DNA of 64,000 nucleotides from positions 1-64,000 of the forward strand of contig JAEUGY010000112.1 of assembly GCA_016794625.1 (NCBI GenBank). Direction: 5' to 3'. Positions 7,132-17,697 of this stretch are shown piece after piece; the first letter of the stretch is position 1; each line of letters opens with the position of its first letter. The position numbers and the translations under genes are program-made. Under the pieces are notes generated by a model, which made no database searches, was not told the origin of the DNA, and worked only from the letters and a program-made list of their open reading frames with translations. This DNA comes from Opitutaceae bacterium. Lineage in GTDB: Bacteria; Verrucomicrobiota; Verrucomicrobiia; Opitutales; Opitutaceae.

Positions 7132-9516
7132 TCAGAACTTGTAGGTGACGGATGCCTTGAGGTTGCGCGGATCTCCGGGCACCGCCGCCGTCCGGCTGCC
7201 GGCGGCGAGGATGTACTCCTTGTCGGCCGCATTGTTGACCTGCAACCGCGCCGTCCAATCCTTGGCCCGGTAGCTGAAGCCCAGGTTGACGACGGTTCGG
7301 CCAGCCACGAGGAAGGTCGGCTGGTTCGGCACAAACGTGCCGCCGGCCAGCGGCTTGGTCGTGGTGAATCCCGTGGCGTTTTCACCCGCGACATCGCTCT
7401 TGTAGTCAATGCCGATGCTGGCGCCAAAGTTCTTCAGCCGGCCCTCGGTGAAGCGGTAGTCGGCGTAGATGGCGCCGCTCTTGTCCGGCACGGCGCGCAC
7501 GCGCACATTCGTGACCGGCTGGCGGATCTTGAAGGAGGTGTAGTTGCCGATCAGCATCAGGTTCTTTGTGACCGCGAAGGTCGACTCGAACTCCCAACCC
7601 TTGGAATTGAGATTGAGGTAGAGCGGATTCGGCAGCGCATTGGCCTCGGTGATGCGACCGAGGGCGATCAGCGTGTAGTAGTCGCTGTTCGGCACCGGGT
7701 AGTTCTGCTGCTCGATGTCGAAGTGGGCGAACGAAGCGGTCAGACGGTCCTCGAGCAGCGCGAGCTTGACGCCGTATTCGATCTGCGTGCCGCTGGCGGC
7801 GCGGAAGGAGGGGCCGTAGGTGCCGGGGTTGAGCGAGCTGGGCATCGTGCCACCCGTGGTGTTGTAGCCATAAAACACGGACACGCCCTTGACCGGCTTG
7901 CCGACGACGCCAAACGTCTTGGCGGTCGTCGAGAGGTCGTAGCTCGGGAACGTGATCGCGGGCGGGATGCCGTTCGTGTCGGTGCGCACCAGATCGCCGA
8001 AGAACCGCGACACACCGCCGGAGAGCAGCACGCGGTCGTCGAGCAGGCCGAGGTTTTCGTAGACGAAGATCTGCATATCCTCCTGCTTGCCGAAACGGTT
8101 GCCACCACCATTGGTCGGTGTGGGCTGCTGGTAGTTGTACGGCGGGAAGGTGATCGAACCGAGGTTGTTCGCCGGCACGGAGGGACGGGTCACCGCGGGG
8201 TAAGACTTGAACTGCACCTTCGAGACGTTGGCGGCCAGGCCCGCGATGGTCGTCGATTTGAAGAGCTTGTTCTCGAACTTCGCCGCGTAGTCATTGCGGA
8301 AATGCGCTTCGCTGTAGAACAGGTCGACGGCGCCATTGGTCCGGGAGTAAACCCAGGCGGACGGAGCCGGGATGGGCGCCGACACCGAGGACGGAATGGC
8401 CGTCGCGCCGCTCTGGTCGACGCTCCACACCACCCCGGGCTCGTACTTGCCGGTGCTGGGGTTGCGGGTGACGCTGATGCCGGCAATGGCGGCGCTGGTG
8501 CCGCCGGCGTCTTCACGCACGACGTGGTTCGCCATCAGCTGCAGGCGGGAGGACACGTGGTCACCCATGTTGGAGAGCAACTCCATCGTGATGCGCTCCG
8601 TGGCGCGGTGGCGGAAGTCATTGTTCTTGTCGCCAAACGCAAAGTCACGCGGCAGGCCGCGTGCGATCTGCGCGTATCCATCGCTCCCGATCGTCGGGTC
8701 GATCGGCAGGCCGACGATCGTGGACTCACGGTTCTGCATGAATTCTCCCTTGAGGATCAGCTTGTGCGCGGGGCTCAGCTGCCAGGAGATCGAGGGCGCG
8801 AACATGTAGCCCTTGCGGAACTGGTCGTTGGCATAGCCTTCGCTGTCCCAGTAGGCACCGACAAACCGGGCGGCGACGCTCGAGTCGTTCTTCGAGAGAA
8901 CCCGATTGACATCGAAACTGGCCGAACTGCCGATGTATTGGGTGAGCTCCAGCGTGAAGAGGTTCTGATTCTTGCCGAGGGGCGACTTCGTGATCGGGTT
9001 GAACTGCCCGCCGGGACTGCCGCCGGGCACGAGGATCGCGTTGGGGCCCTTGATGATTTCAATGCGCTCGATGTTGAACGGCATGAGCGACGCGGAATAG
9101 CCGTCCTGTCCGGAGATTTCCGCGCCGTCGATGAACTCGTGCGACACCTGAAAGCCACGGATCATGTAGCGATCGCCGCCGATCGGCAGCGTCGACTCGA
9201 CGACCGGGGTCAGGTACTTGGCCGCATCCAGCATGCGGAGGCTCATGGTATCCTGCATGAATTCACTCGTCACCACGGTGACCGACTGCGGGATGTCCTG
9301 AATCGCCATGGCGACACGGGAGGCCGAGAGGGCCTGGCGGGAGACGTAGGGATTGGCCGCGGTTTCATTCACGGTAAACTCGGCCAGTTTGATCGTGTCC
9401 TTGTCCGGAGGCGGGACGGTTTGGGCGAAGGACAGGGAACCGGCCGCAAGCGCGAGCGAAACCGTCAGCGCGAGCGCGGGGGCTCGCTTGAGGGGAGGTA
9501 GAGGAACGGAGTACAT
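7132..9516 (-). CDS. TonB-dependent outer-membrane receptor
   Basis: The start is ATG at 9516 (794 residues): it gives a signal peptide (APALALTVSLALAAGSLSFAQ) followed at once by the TonB-box-like linker DTIKLAEFTVNE. The plug domain spans about 45-165 with DIPQSVTVVTSEFMQDT, RYMIRGFQVSHEFIDG and the strongly conserved IERIEIIKGPNAILVPGGSPGGQFN. The rest is a 22-strand barrel region that ends in the expected terminal aromatic (SVTYKF). Such receptors take up siderophores, cobalamin or oligosaccharides with TonB-ExbBD energy. The plug is closest in style to siderophore receptors, but in Opitutaceae this large family has many substrates; no iron-uptake partner lies nearby. A longer reading to 9735 is rejected. 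Confidence 0.92.
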   Translation of the reverse strand: MYSVPLPPLKRAPALALTVSLALAAGSLSFAQTVPPPDKDTIKLAEFTVNETAANPYVSRQALSASRVAMAIQDIPQSVTVVTSEFMQDTMSLRMLDAAKYLTPVVESTLPIGGDRYMIRGFQVSHEFIDGAEISGQDGYSASLMPFNIERIEIIKGPNAILVPGGSPGGQFNPITKSPLGKNQNLFTLELTQYIGSSASFDVNRVLSKNDSSVAARFVGAYWDSEGYANDQFRKGYMFAPSISWQLSPAHKLILKGEFMQNRESTIVGLPIDPTIGSDGYAQIARGLPRDFAFGDKNNDFRHRATERITMELLSNMGDHVSSRLQLMANHVVREDAGGTSAAIAGISVTRNPSTGKYEPGVVWSVDQSGATAIPSSVSAPIPAPSAWVYSRTNGAVDLFYSEAHFRNDYAAKFENKLFKSTTIAGLAANVSKVQFKSYPAVTRPSVPANNLGSITFPPYNYQQPTPTNGGGNRFGKQEDMQIFVYENLGLLDDRVLLSGGVSRFFGDLVRTDTNGIPPAITFPSYDLSTTAKTFGVVGKPVKGVSVFYGYNTTGGTMPSSLNPGTYGPSFRAASGTQIEYGVKLALLEDRLTASFAHFDIEQQNYPVPNSDYYTLIALGRITEANALPNPLYLNLNSKGWEFESTFAVTKNLMLIGNYTSFKIRQPVTNVRVRAVPDKSGAIYADYRFTEGRLKNFGASIGIDYKSDVAGENATGFTTTKPLAGGTFVPNQPTFLVAGRTVVNLGFSYRAKDWTARLQVNNAADKEYILAAGSRTAAVPGDPRNLKASVTYKF

Positions 9517-9907
9517 GTTGGAACGAGGTTGGGGAATCGCGGACGATCGATCTCCCGGCCAAAACCAAGGCCTCGTCAGGCTGCCGGACAGCCCCTCTTC
9601 CAGTCGGTACGGGGGCGGTCGGAACACAGGCGGGGTCGCGGGGTTGGCGCGGAAAACGGAAGCATTCGCGTCGTCCCGCACTCGAACCTCGTGCAACTCG
9701 GTCGTAAAGAGGGCGGGCCGCTCGCAAAGTTGCACAAAACGCTCATCCCACCCGCCGGACGGGCGCCTCCCCCTGTGCGGTCCCCCGGGAACGGGGGCGT
9801 CCTTGGGGGGCGCTGACGTGTCCCGTTGTCCGTTTCGCCCGTTGACACCTGCGGGGGAGCCCCGATTGTCTCACTCGGGCGGCGACGCCGCCTCACGTAT
9901 CGCCATC
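9517..9907. promoter_or_regulatory. Divergent intergenic region between TonB receptor and mreB
   Basis: This 391-base gap must hold promoters for both directions. Two things stand out. An inverted pair GTGCAACT (9691-9698) and AGTTGCAC (9728-9735) lies about 180-220 bases before the receptor start and could be a regulator site. On the plus strand a perfect -35 hexamer TTGACA (9842-9847) stands 60 bases before mreB with only a weak -10 (GATTGT, 9864-9869). The sequence is otherwise GC-rich; open frames across it are extensions of the flanking genes without family support. Confidence 0.4.
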
Positions 9908-10921
<1,014 letters not shown>

Positions 10922-11063
10922 GCCAAAGGAGACCTTGCCTGCAGCGTACCGGTCCGGCGGCCGGAGACCGGGGACGGCCCCAGGGGAGGCGAAACGATCG
11001 CCGGCGGCGGACTCACGCTCCGCCTTGCCCTCCGCCGCTCTGACCCCAACCTGATCGTCCTCC

Positions 11064-11894
11064 GTGCCGCATCGTCGCCTCCATCCCGGACGTCCCTTTC
11101 TCGTGCTTGGCCTTGTGCTGGGCGCCTGGCTGGTGGTCCCGACGATCGTAAAGCGTTTTCTCCGCATCAGCTTCTTCGAGCTGCAGGCCCCCGTCAGTCT
11201 GTCCGCCTCCTACGTGCGCGACTTGCAGGATTACTGGTCCCTCCGCACGCGCTCCACCAACGAGCTGATCGCCGCCGGTCGCGATCTGGTGCGGCTCAAT
11301 GCGAGCTACGAGGCCACGCTCCAGCAGAGTGAGAGTCTCCGCCAGCAAGTGACCCGACTGGAGGCGCTGCTGCGTCTGCCCGCGGTCGGCGGTTACCGGA
11401 GTGAGGTGGCCCGGGTGGCGCGCCGCGACTTCAACGGCTGGTGGCAGCGGCTGACCGTGCGCAAGGGTCGGAACTACGGCATCACGGTCGGATCTCCGGT
11501 GATTTTCAGCGGTGGCATCGTCGGCAAGGTGGCGGAGGTCAACGCGACGTTGTCGGTCATCGACTTGATCAGCAGCCCGGGCGTGCGCATCGCCGCGACT
11601 CTGGATGGCGATACCCGTCCCCTCAGTTATCAAGGCGGCGAGAATCCCGCCTTTGGCCCCGCCGTGGGCATCGCCGAGTACGTGCCCACGGATGCGTCGG
11701 CCAGTCCGACCTCGCCCAAGCGGCTGGTGACATCGGGTCTGGGCGGTGTGTTTCCGCCCGGTTTGACGATCGGGGAAATCGTTCGCCTGGAAACCAGTAC
11801 GGACGGCCTCTTCAAGACGGGTGAAGTGCGGCTCGATCCGCGTCTAACCGAACTCAACGAAGTGACGATCCTGGTGCCGCTCTCCCCCAACTAG
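11064..11894 (+). CDS. mreC: Rod-shape protein MreC
   Basis: 276 residues, GTG start. A membrane helix at about 10-30 (RPFLVLGLVLGAWLVVPTIV) is followed by a periplasmic coiled coil (about 60-105, RLNASYEATLQQSESLRQQVTRLEALL) and the beta-barrel MreC domain with the conserved VRKGRNYGITVGSPVIFSGG and GIVGKVAEVNATLSVIDLI segments. MreC links the cytoplasmic MreB filament with PBP2 in the periplasm. The gene follows mreB by 142 bases that contain GC-rich inverted sequence but no clear terminator, and precedes mreD by nine. Confidence 0.93.
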   Translation: MPHRRLHPGRPFLVLGLVLGAWLVVPTIVKRFLRISFFELQAPVSLSASYVRDLQDYWSLRTRSTNELIAAGRDLVRLNASYEATLQQSESLRQQVTRLEALLRLPAVGGYRSEVARVARRDFNGWWQRLTVRKGRNYGITVGSPVIFSGGIVGKVAEVNATLSVIDLISSPGVRIAATLDGDTRPLSYQGGENPAFGPAVGIAEYVPTDASASPTSPKRLVTSGLGGVFPPGLTIGEIVRLETSTDGLFKTGEVRLDPRLTELNEVTILVPLSPN

Positions 11895-11903
11895 ACCGCG
11901 CCC

Positions 11904-12422
11904 ATGCGTCGCTCGTCGCTCCTCTTTCTGACCCTGCTGGTGCTCTGGGTCCTGATCTCGCAGGCCAACCATGAACTCGCGCCCCTGCGGATTTCGGTGT
12001 TTGCGGGCGGGCTCTTTGTCGTGTTCGCCGCCTTGCGCATGGACCGCGGTGAAGGCCTGACCGCGGTCTTCGCCGCCGGACTGCTCCACGACGCGGTGTC
12101 CCCGGTTCCCTTCGGCACCCACGCCCTGCTCTTCACGGCGGCGCACGCGTTTGTTTACCACGTCCGCCACCGGGTGCACCGGGAGGAGACCCTCGTCGGC
12201 GTCCTCGCGGCCCTGCTGTCGAATCTGGGAATCTTCCTGGTGCTTTCCTTCCTCGTCGGCCGGGACCTGCCCGTGGGCGTGGACCCCTGGCCCCGGCTCT
12301 TCGCCGACCTTCTCGCCTCCCAGCTTGCTTTGGCGGCCATCACGCCTTGGTTCCTTGTCCTGCAGCGGCGGGTGCTCGGCTGGGCCGGCCAGACGCCGTT
12401 TCGCACGGAACACCGCGCCTGA
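11904..12422 (+). CDS. mreD: Rod-shape membrane protein MreD
   Basis: 172 residues with about five predicted membrane segments (SSLLFLTLLVLWVLISQ, ISVFAGGLFVVFAALR, LTAVFAAGLLHDAVSPVPFG, VLAALLSNLGIFLVLSFLVG, LLASQLALAAITPWFLVL). The GLLHDAVSPVPFGTHALLF stretch corresponds to the conserved GxxxD region of MreD. The function follows from context: the inner-membrane partner that bridges MreC and the elongation synthase. The family is poorly conserved in sequence, so position between mreC and mrdA carries much of the weight. Confidence 0.87.
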   Translation: MRRSSLLFLTLLVLWVLISQANHELAPLRISVFAGGLFVVFAALRMDRGEGLTAVFAAGLLHDAVSPVPFGTHALLFTAAHAFVYHVRHRVHREETLVGVLAALLSNLGIFLVLSFLVGRDLPVGVDPWPRLFADLLASQLALAAITPWFLVLQRRVLGWAGQTPFRTEHRA

Positions 12423-12436
12423 ACCGCCCCCTCTCC

Positions 12437-14434
12437 ATGCCAGAAAGATCCCAGGAACGTCCCGGCAGTCTGGTGGAGTCGCACAAGGGTTACGACCCGC
12501 GGCTGATCCTGTTCTATTTCGGCGTCGCCACCCTGCTCCTGACCCTGGCCGGCGGGCTCACCTACCAGCAACTGCTGAAGACGGACACCTATCACGCCAA
12601 GGAACGCATCCAGAACCAGCGGCGCGTGCTCACCCCCGGCCCGCGGGGCAACATCTACGACCGGAACGGCAATCTGCTCGTGGGCAACCGTCCGCGCTTC
12701 GCGGTCACGCTCAACCTGGATGAACTGCGCCCGGAATTCCGGCCGGAGTTCCTGAAGATCCGCATGGCGTATCGGAAAACCGACGACGTCAACCTTCCCA
12801 CTTCGTCCGAATTGGAGCAGATTGCCCGATTCACCGTGGTGCAGCGCTACCTCGACCAGATCAACCGGTCCCTCGGGCGGTCCGAGGAACTCGACGGCCA
12901 GACTCTGACCCGACACTTCCGGCAGCAATTGCTCCTGCCCTACGTGCTCGTCGACGACCTGCACCCTGAGGAATACGCCCGCCTGATTGAACAGCTGCCG
13001 GTCGCCTCCCCGCTCCAGGTCTACACCTCAACCACCCGGCACTACCCGTACGGTTCCGCCGCCGCCCACACCCTCGGGTTCGTCGGCACGGTCAGCATCG
13101 AGGACTCGCTACCCGAGGGGTTGCCTGGGGAAGAACTGAAAACGTTTGCGATGAAGGGCACCGCCGGGCGCGACGGACTGGAGTTGCGCTTTGACGACCG
13201 ACTGCAAGGTGAAACCGGCGGTACGATCTACCGGGTCGACAACGCCGGCTACCGGGTCAATCCCCCGCTGCACAAGCGGCTGCCTGTGCAGGGAAACAAC
13301 CTTGTGACAAGCCTCGATATCGACCTGCAGCGTGCAGTCGAGGCCTCCATGGCCACGCTCGAACTGCCCGGCGCAGCCGTGGCCCTCGACATCGCCACGG
13401 GCGAGGTCCTGGTCCTGGCGAGCAAACCGGACTTCAACCTGAGCGATACCGCGCCGCGTATCTCCTCCGCCAAATACAAGGAGATCGACGAGGCCGGCGG
13501 CTGGTACAACCGGGCGGTCAAGGGCACCTACGCCCCGGGCTCGACCTTCAAGATCGTGACCGCGATGGCGGGACTGCGCGACGGCACCATCGACCCGGAG
13601 GCGAAGGTCAACTGTCAGGGCGCGCTGAAAATCGGCCGCCGGCAGTTTCCCTGTCACGACGGCCACGCGCACGGCGAAGTGAATCTGGCCGAGGCGGTGG
13701 AGAAGTCCTGCAATGTCTATTTCTATGAGATGGGGGTGAGGATGGGTCCGGATGCCATCGCAGCGGAGGCCCGCCGCTTCCGCTTCGATCGTCCGACCGG
13801 AATCGAGCTGCCGTTTGAGACCAAGGGCATGCTCGTGCCGGACCCGGCCTGGAAGCGGCGCATCACCGCCCAAAAGGGCCTGCCGCCAGATCAGCGGGCC
13901 ATCGAAGAGCGGTGGTTTGAAGGCAACACGGCCAACTACGCCATCGGTCAGGGATACTTGCTCGTCACGCCGCTGCAGATGGCCTGTTTCACCGCCTCCT
14001 TCGCGCGCGGGGAAACCGAGACCCTGCCGACCCTGATCCACCAGCCGGACCGTCCGCGGCAGGCCACGTCCCCGCTCGGCATCCCTCCCGCGCAGTATCA
14101 GGCCATCCTCGAAGGCATGGAGAAGTGCGTGCTCACCGGCACTGCTAAAATCCTTTCGTCTCCGACACTACGGATCCCGGATCTCCGGATCGCCGGCAAG
14201 ACGGGCACCGCCCAAGTTTCCACCCCGAAAGGGACGATCAACCTCGCCTGGTTCATCGGCTTTGTCCCGGTCGAGAAGCCGGAGATCGCCATCGCCGTGA
14301 TGATCGAGGGAGATACTCCGGGAGAGGAACTGGGGGGTGGCCGGTACGCCGGTCCGGTGGCCCATTCGATCATCAAGGCCTGGTGGGACAAAAAGAAAGC
14401 CGCGGCCCAGCGGACGCTGACGGTTTCCAAATAG
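12437..14434 (+). CDS. mrdA: Penicillin-binding protein 2 (elongasome transpeptidase)
   Basis: 665 residues from ATG 12437, 15 bases behind mreD. A single membrane anchor (LILFYFGVATLLLTLAGGLTY, about residues 20-41) precedes the dimerisation domain (GPRGNIYDRNGNLLVGN) and the transpeptidase domain. The three active-site motifs are present: STFK within TYAPGSTFKIVTAMAG, SCN within EKSCNVYFYEMG, and KTGTA within IAGKTGTAQVS. The GFVGTVSIED region of class B PBPs is also visible. It cross-links new peptidoglycan in the side wall; beta-lactams such as mecillinam target this class. Ends in a hairpin-rich convergent gap shared with polX. Confidence 0.95.
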   Translation: MPERSQERPGSLVESHKGYDPRLILFYFGVATLLLTLAGGLTYQQLLKTDTYHAKERIQNQRRVLTPGPRGNIYDRNGNLLVGNRPRFAVTLNLDELRPEFRPEFLKIRMAYRKTDDVNLPTSSELEQIARFTVVQRYLDQINRSLGRSEELDGQTLTRHFRQQLLLPYVLVDDLHPEEYARLIEQLPVASPLQVYTSTTRHYPYGSAAAHTLGFVGTVSIEDSLPEGLPGEELKTFAMKGTAGRDGLELRFDDRLQGETGGTIYRVDNAGYRVNPPLHKRLPVQGNNLVTSLDIDLQRAVEASMATLELPGAAVALDIATGEVLVLASKPDFNLSDTAPRISSAKYKEIDEAGGWYNRAVKGTYAPGSTFKIVTAMAGLRDGTIDPEAKVNCQGALKIGRRQFPCHDGHAHGEVNLAEAVEKSCNVYFYEMGVRMGPDAIAAEARRFRFDRPTGIELPFETKGMLVPDPAWKRRITAQKGLPPDQRAIEERWFEGNTANYAIGQGYLLVTPLQMACFTASFARGETETLPTLIHQPDRPRQATSPLGIPPAQYQAILEGMEKCVLTGTAKILSSPTLRIPDLRIAGKTGTAQVSTPKGTINLAWFIGFVPVEKPEIAIAVMIEGDTPGEELGGGRYAGPVAHSIIKAWWDKKKAAAQRTLTVSK

Positions 14435-14620
14435 AAGGCGTCGCCTTGGGGATTCCCCTGAGCGCCAACCTGACCGCGATCCAAGAGACACCTCCGATGG
14501 AGGTGGGGTCGCCGACCCCGCGTGGATAGGTGCCGATCCTACGGAACGGAAAACAGAGGCGGGACCGCACGGTCCCGTCGCGGCCTCAACGAGGCCACCT
14601 CCGACGGAAACGCAGGAGGT
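14435..14620. repeat. Tandem array of short hairpins in convergent gap (REP/BIME-like)
   Basis: Seven inverted repeats follow one another between mrdA and polX: 14435-14447 (loop GTC), 14448-14458 (ATT), 14489-14505 (GAT, seven pairs), 14505-14519 (GCC), 14560-14577 (CA, eight pairs), 14582-14596 (AAC) and the wider pair 14597-14602/14615-14620. Most have two- or three-base loops and GC arms. ACCTCC/GGAGGT occurs twice. The array probably stops transcription from both sides and resembles interspersed palindromic repeats; no U tract is present. The remaining bases to 14662 hold nothing recognisable. Confidence 0.7.
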
Positions 14621-14662
14621 TGCCCCGATGGATCCTTGCGTCGATCCGCTGGTGCGGCCGTG

Positions 14663-16420
14663 TCACCGCCGCCGCTGCAGGTACGCGGTGACGTCCTTGA
14701 GCGGGCGCGTGGTCAGGATCGCATCCCGCGTCAACCAGCCTTTGCGTGCGGCGAGCACACCCGCCTTCACGTGCAGCAGGCCGGAGGTCTCGTGCGCGTC
14801 AGGGTTGATGGAGCACACCAAACCGCGCTCCGCCGCCCGGTGCCAGTGACGCCAGTCCAGGTCGAGGCGCCAGGGACTCGCGTTCAACTCGATGATCACT
14901 CCATGCGCGATGGCGGCATCGATGACTTTGCCAAAGTCCAGTTTGTAGCCTTCCCGCCGGAGCAGCAGCCGGCCGGTGACATGACCCAGCATGGTGGTGA
15001 GGGGATGCTCGATCGCCCGGATCAGGCGGCGGGTCATCTCCTCCTCGCTTTGGGTGAACGCGCTGTGGACCGAAGCCACCACATAGTCGACCTGCCGGAG
15101 CGTGTCGTCGTCGAAATCCAAGCGGCCGTCCGGCAGGATGTCGCACTCCGTGCCCGAAAACACATGGGTGCGAAACCGCCCGGACGCGTTCAAGACGCGG
15201 ATCTCCTCGACTTGGCGCAGCAGCCGTTCTTCGGACAATCCATTGGCCTGGAAACTCGATTTGGAGTGATCCGCAATGCCGAGATACTCCCACCCAAGGG
15301 CCTCCGCGGCCGCCGTCATCTCAGCCAGCGTATTCCGGCCATCGCTGGCGGTCGTATGATTATGAAACGCCCCGCGCAGATCCGACTCCTCCACCAGCCG
15401 GGGCAAGTCGGCGCGCTCCGCCCACTCGATTTCCCCCATGCCTTCCCGCAACTCCGGAGGAATGAAGCGCAATCCGAGCGCGGCGAACAGGTCCGCTTCC
15501 GTCACCATCCGGGCCGCACCCGCGGCTCCCACCTTTTCCTTGACCGTGCCCTCCCCCGCCGCCGATACGAGGCCCCACTCACTGAGGCTCAAGCCTCGGG
15601 CCAGCGCGCGTTGCCGCATCTCCACATTGTGGGCTTTCGATCCCGTGAAGTGATGCAGGGCAAAAACAAACTGGTCCTCCGGTACCAGCCGCAGGTCCGC
15701 CTGCAGTCCGCTGGAAAAGCGCACGCTGGCCTTGGTTTCACCACGGGCTGTCACTTCTTTCACGCCTGGTTGCGCACAGAACCAGTCGACCACCGGAGCC
15801 ACCTGGCGCGCGGCGACAATAAAATCCAGATCGCCGACCGTTTCCAAACCGCGCCGCAGGCTGCCGGCATGCTCTGCCCGCACCACGTCCGGGAGGGCCC
15901 GCAGACCCAGGAGGATCTGCGCAGCCACCTCGTAGGCATCCCACCACAGGTGTCGCCGTCCATAGGCCTCCCGGTTGGCGATGCCCTCCAGCAGTTTCTG
16001 CTGGGTCTTTTCCCCAAAGCCCGCCAGCTCCGCCACCCGGCCGGCCCGGCAGGCCTCGGACAGGGCCGCGATGCTCGCGATGCCCAGCTGGCCATGGAGG
16101 GCGCGGATCTTCTTGGGTCCAAGCCCAGGAATCTGCAGCAGCTCCACCAAGCCGGGTTCAATCGACGCTTGTAGCTTCTCGAAAAACGCCAATTTGCCGG
16201 TCGTGCGCAGCTCGGTGATCTTCTGCGCGAGCGCTTCCCCAATCCCCTTCACGCTCTGCAGGCTCTCCTCGGCAATCAAGCGGTCGAGCTCACTCTCCTC
16301 GATCGCTTCGAGCGCCCGGGCTCCGGAGGCGTAGGCCCGGATCTTGAACGGGTTCTCCCCTTTCAACTCCAGCAGCGTACCGATCTGCTCCAGGATGTCC
16401 GCAATCTCGTTCTTCGTCAT
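14663..16420 (-). CDS. polX: DNA polymerase/3'-5' exonuclease PolX
   Basis: 585 residues, the usual size of bacterial PolX. The N-terminal part is the family X core: two helix-hairpin-helix elements (SVKGIGEALAQKI at about 55, IPGLGPKKIRALHGQLGI at about 97), then the nucleotidyltransferase motif AGSLRRGLETVGDLDFIVAA with its paired aspartates. The C-terminal 245 residues are a PHP domain with HNHTTASDGRNTLAEM, YLGIADHSKS, GTECDILPDGRLDF and INPDAHET, the metal ligands of a phosphoesterase. PolX fills short gaps in base-excision repair. It is alone between the hairpin array and menE. Confidence 0.95.
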   Translation of the reverse strand: MTKNEIADILEQIGTLLELKGENPFKIRAYASGARALEAIEESELDRLIAEESLQSVKGIGEALAQKITELRTTGKLAFFEKLQASIEPGLVELLQIPGLGPKKIRALHGQLGIASIAALSEACRAGRVAELAGFGEKTQQKLLEGIANREAYGRRHLWWDAYEVAAQILLGLRALPDVVRAEHAGSLRRGLETVGDLDFIVAARQVAPVVDWFCAQPGVKEVTARGETKASVRFSSGLQADLRLVPEDQFVFALHHFTGSKAHNVEMRQRALARGLSLSEWGLVSAAGEGTVKEKVGAAGAARMVTEADLFAALGLRFIPPELREGMGEIEWAERADLPRLVEESDLRGAFHNHTTASDGRNTLAEMTAAAEALGWEYLGIADHSKSSFQANGLSEERLLRQVEEIRVLNASGRFRTHVFSGTECDILPDGRLDFDDDTLRQVDYVVASVHSAFTQSEEEMTRRLIRAIEHPLTTMLGHVTGRLLLRREGYKLDFGKVIDAAIAHGVIIELNASPWRLDLDWRHWHRAAERGLVCSINPDAHETSGLLHVKAGVLAARKGWLTRDAILTTRPLKDVTAYLQRRR

Positions 16421-16473
16421 ACCTGGCGACTAGAACAAGATTCCGCGCCGTGTCACGGACCGGATTGCTCGAA

Positions 16474-17697
16474 TCACTCCCGCCCCGCCGCTTCGCGCAG
16501 TGCCTCGCGGTTCAGCTTTCCCTGCGCATTGCGCGGCCACGGGGTCACCGCCACATAGCGCTTGGGGCGGCGATAACCGGAGAGTTCACGTTCCACCCAG
16601 GCGCGCAGGCTTTCCCAATCAGCCGGCTCCGCTTCCGCCGGATAACAGGCAACCACTCGCTGCCCCCACGCCGGATCCGGCAGGCCGATGACCGCCACAT
16701 CGGAAAACTGGCCGCTGGCGCGGAGCACCTCCTCCACCCCGCGGGGGTCGACTTTCTCTCCACCGGTGATGATCACTTCGTCGAGCCGTCGCTGGATGTG
16801 CACATGCCCCTCCGCGTCCAGGCTCCCGAGGTCCGCCGTCGTGAACCCTTCATCCTCGTCCCGCCAGTGGGGAAAATAGCCGCGGAAAAGCGACGCTCCC
16901 CCCACCCGCAGCACGCCCTCCGCATTCACCTCGATCCGGGCGTGGGGCAGCGCCCGCCCGGCGCTGCGCCGTCCCGCCGCAAACTCCTCCGGCAGCAGGG
17001 CGGACACCATCGCCGCCGTCTCCGTCATGCCGTAGCTGAGGGAAAGCGGAAGGCGGGCCGCGGTCGCACGGTCCAGCAGTTCCGGCCAGACGGGTCCGCC
17101 ACCGACGAAGACCGCGCGAAAGGACCGCAGCCAGTCGACCGCAGCGGCTTCCGTCAGCAGACGCTGCAGTTGGGTCGGTACGATTGAAACAAAGGAAGCC
17201 GCCGAAGGTGGCGCCGGATACAGACCACGGGCGACGTCACTCCAGCGGGCGGCCTGGTAGCTGCCTCCGGTCAATCGCGTGCGGAGCCACGCCATCAATC
17301 CGCTGACATGATGCAGGGGCAGGAAGCCCACGGCGTCCACGCGGGTCACGCCAAAATGCCGGGTGAAGCCCGCCACCGCCGCCGCGAGGGTGGCCGCATC
17401 GTGCCGGGCCAGCTTGATCCGCCCGGACGAACCTCCGGTCGGCAGGCAGAGCCAGCCCCGCTCCCCCTCGCCGTCCGCCGGTCCGGCCGCGGAGGTGGCC
17501 TTCAGGATCGCATGGAACTCCGCCCGCTCCGATTCGCGCCACGCCGGATCGGCGAGGAAGACGCGGCCGCGGCCCGCGACGGCCGCCGCGAGCGCGGCGT
17601 GAAAGCGCGCCGGATCCTCTTCACACACCACGGTATCGGAACCTCCAGGACGGAGGGTTCCGCCACCGAGACGCCCGCTCAGTTCAGCGCGGTCCAT
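16474..17697 (-). CDS. menE: o-Succinylbenzoate-CoA ligase MenE
   Basis: 407 residues from ATG 17697, which overlaps the menC end by 19 bases; reading to 17838 is not supported. It is an AMP-forming acyl-CoA synthetase: P-loop-like LCLPTGGSSGRIKLARHD, SLSYGMTETAAM, the hinge/core motif ITGGEKVDPRGVEEVLRASG and the C-terminal catalytic lysine in RNAQGKLNREAL. The P-loop departs from the usual TSGTTGxPK. MenE activates o-succinylbenzoate on the way to menaquinone. Pairing with menC makes MenE much more likely than a fatty acyl ligase. Other men genes are not in view. Confidence 0.88.
   Translation of the reverse strand: MDRAELSGRLGGGTLRPGGSDTVVCEEDPARFHAALAAAVAGRGRVFLADPAWRESERAEFHAILKATSAAGPADGEGERGWLCLPTGGSSGRIKLARHDAATLAAAVAGFTRHFGVTRVDAVGFLPLHHVSGLMAWLRTRLTGGSYQAARWSDVARGLYPAPPSAASFVSIVPTQLQRLLTEAAAVDWLRSFRAVFVGGGPVWPELLDRATAARLPLSLSYGMTETAAMVSALLPEEFAAGRRSAGRALPHARIEVNAEGVLRVGGASLFRGYFPHWRDEDEGFTTADLGSLDAEGHVHIQRRLDEVIITGGEKVDPRGVEEVLRASGQFSDVAVIGLPDPAWGQRVVACYPAEAEPADWESLRAWVERELSGYRRPKRYVAVTPWPRNAQGKLNREALREAAGRE

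Noticed and set aside
7723..9501. Plus-strand frame of 592 codons opposite the TonB receptor
   Set aside because: Antisense shadow with Arg/Asp/Val-rich low-complexity translation.
9353..9907. In-frame extension of mreB by 185 codons
   Set aside because: The extension has no family match, is Arg/Pro/Gly-rich noise antisense to the TonB receptor leader, and MreB proteins begin as at 9908.
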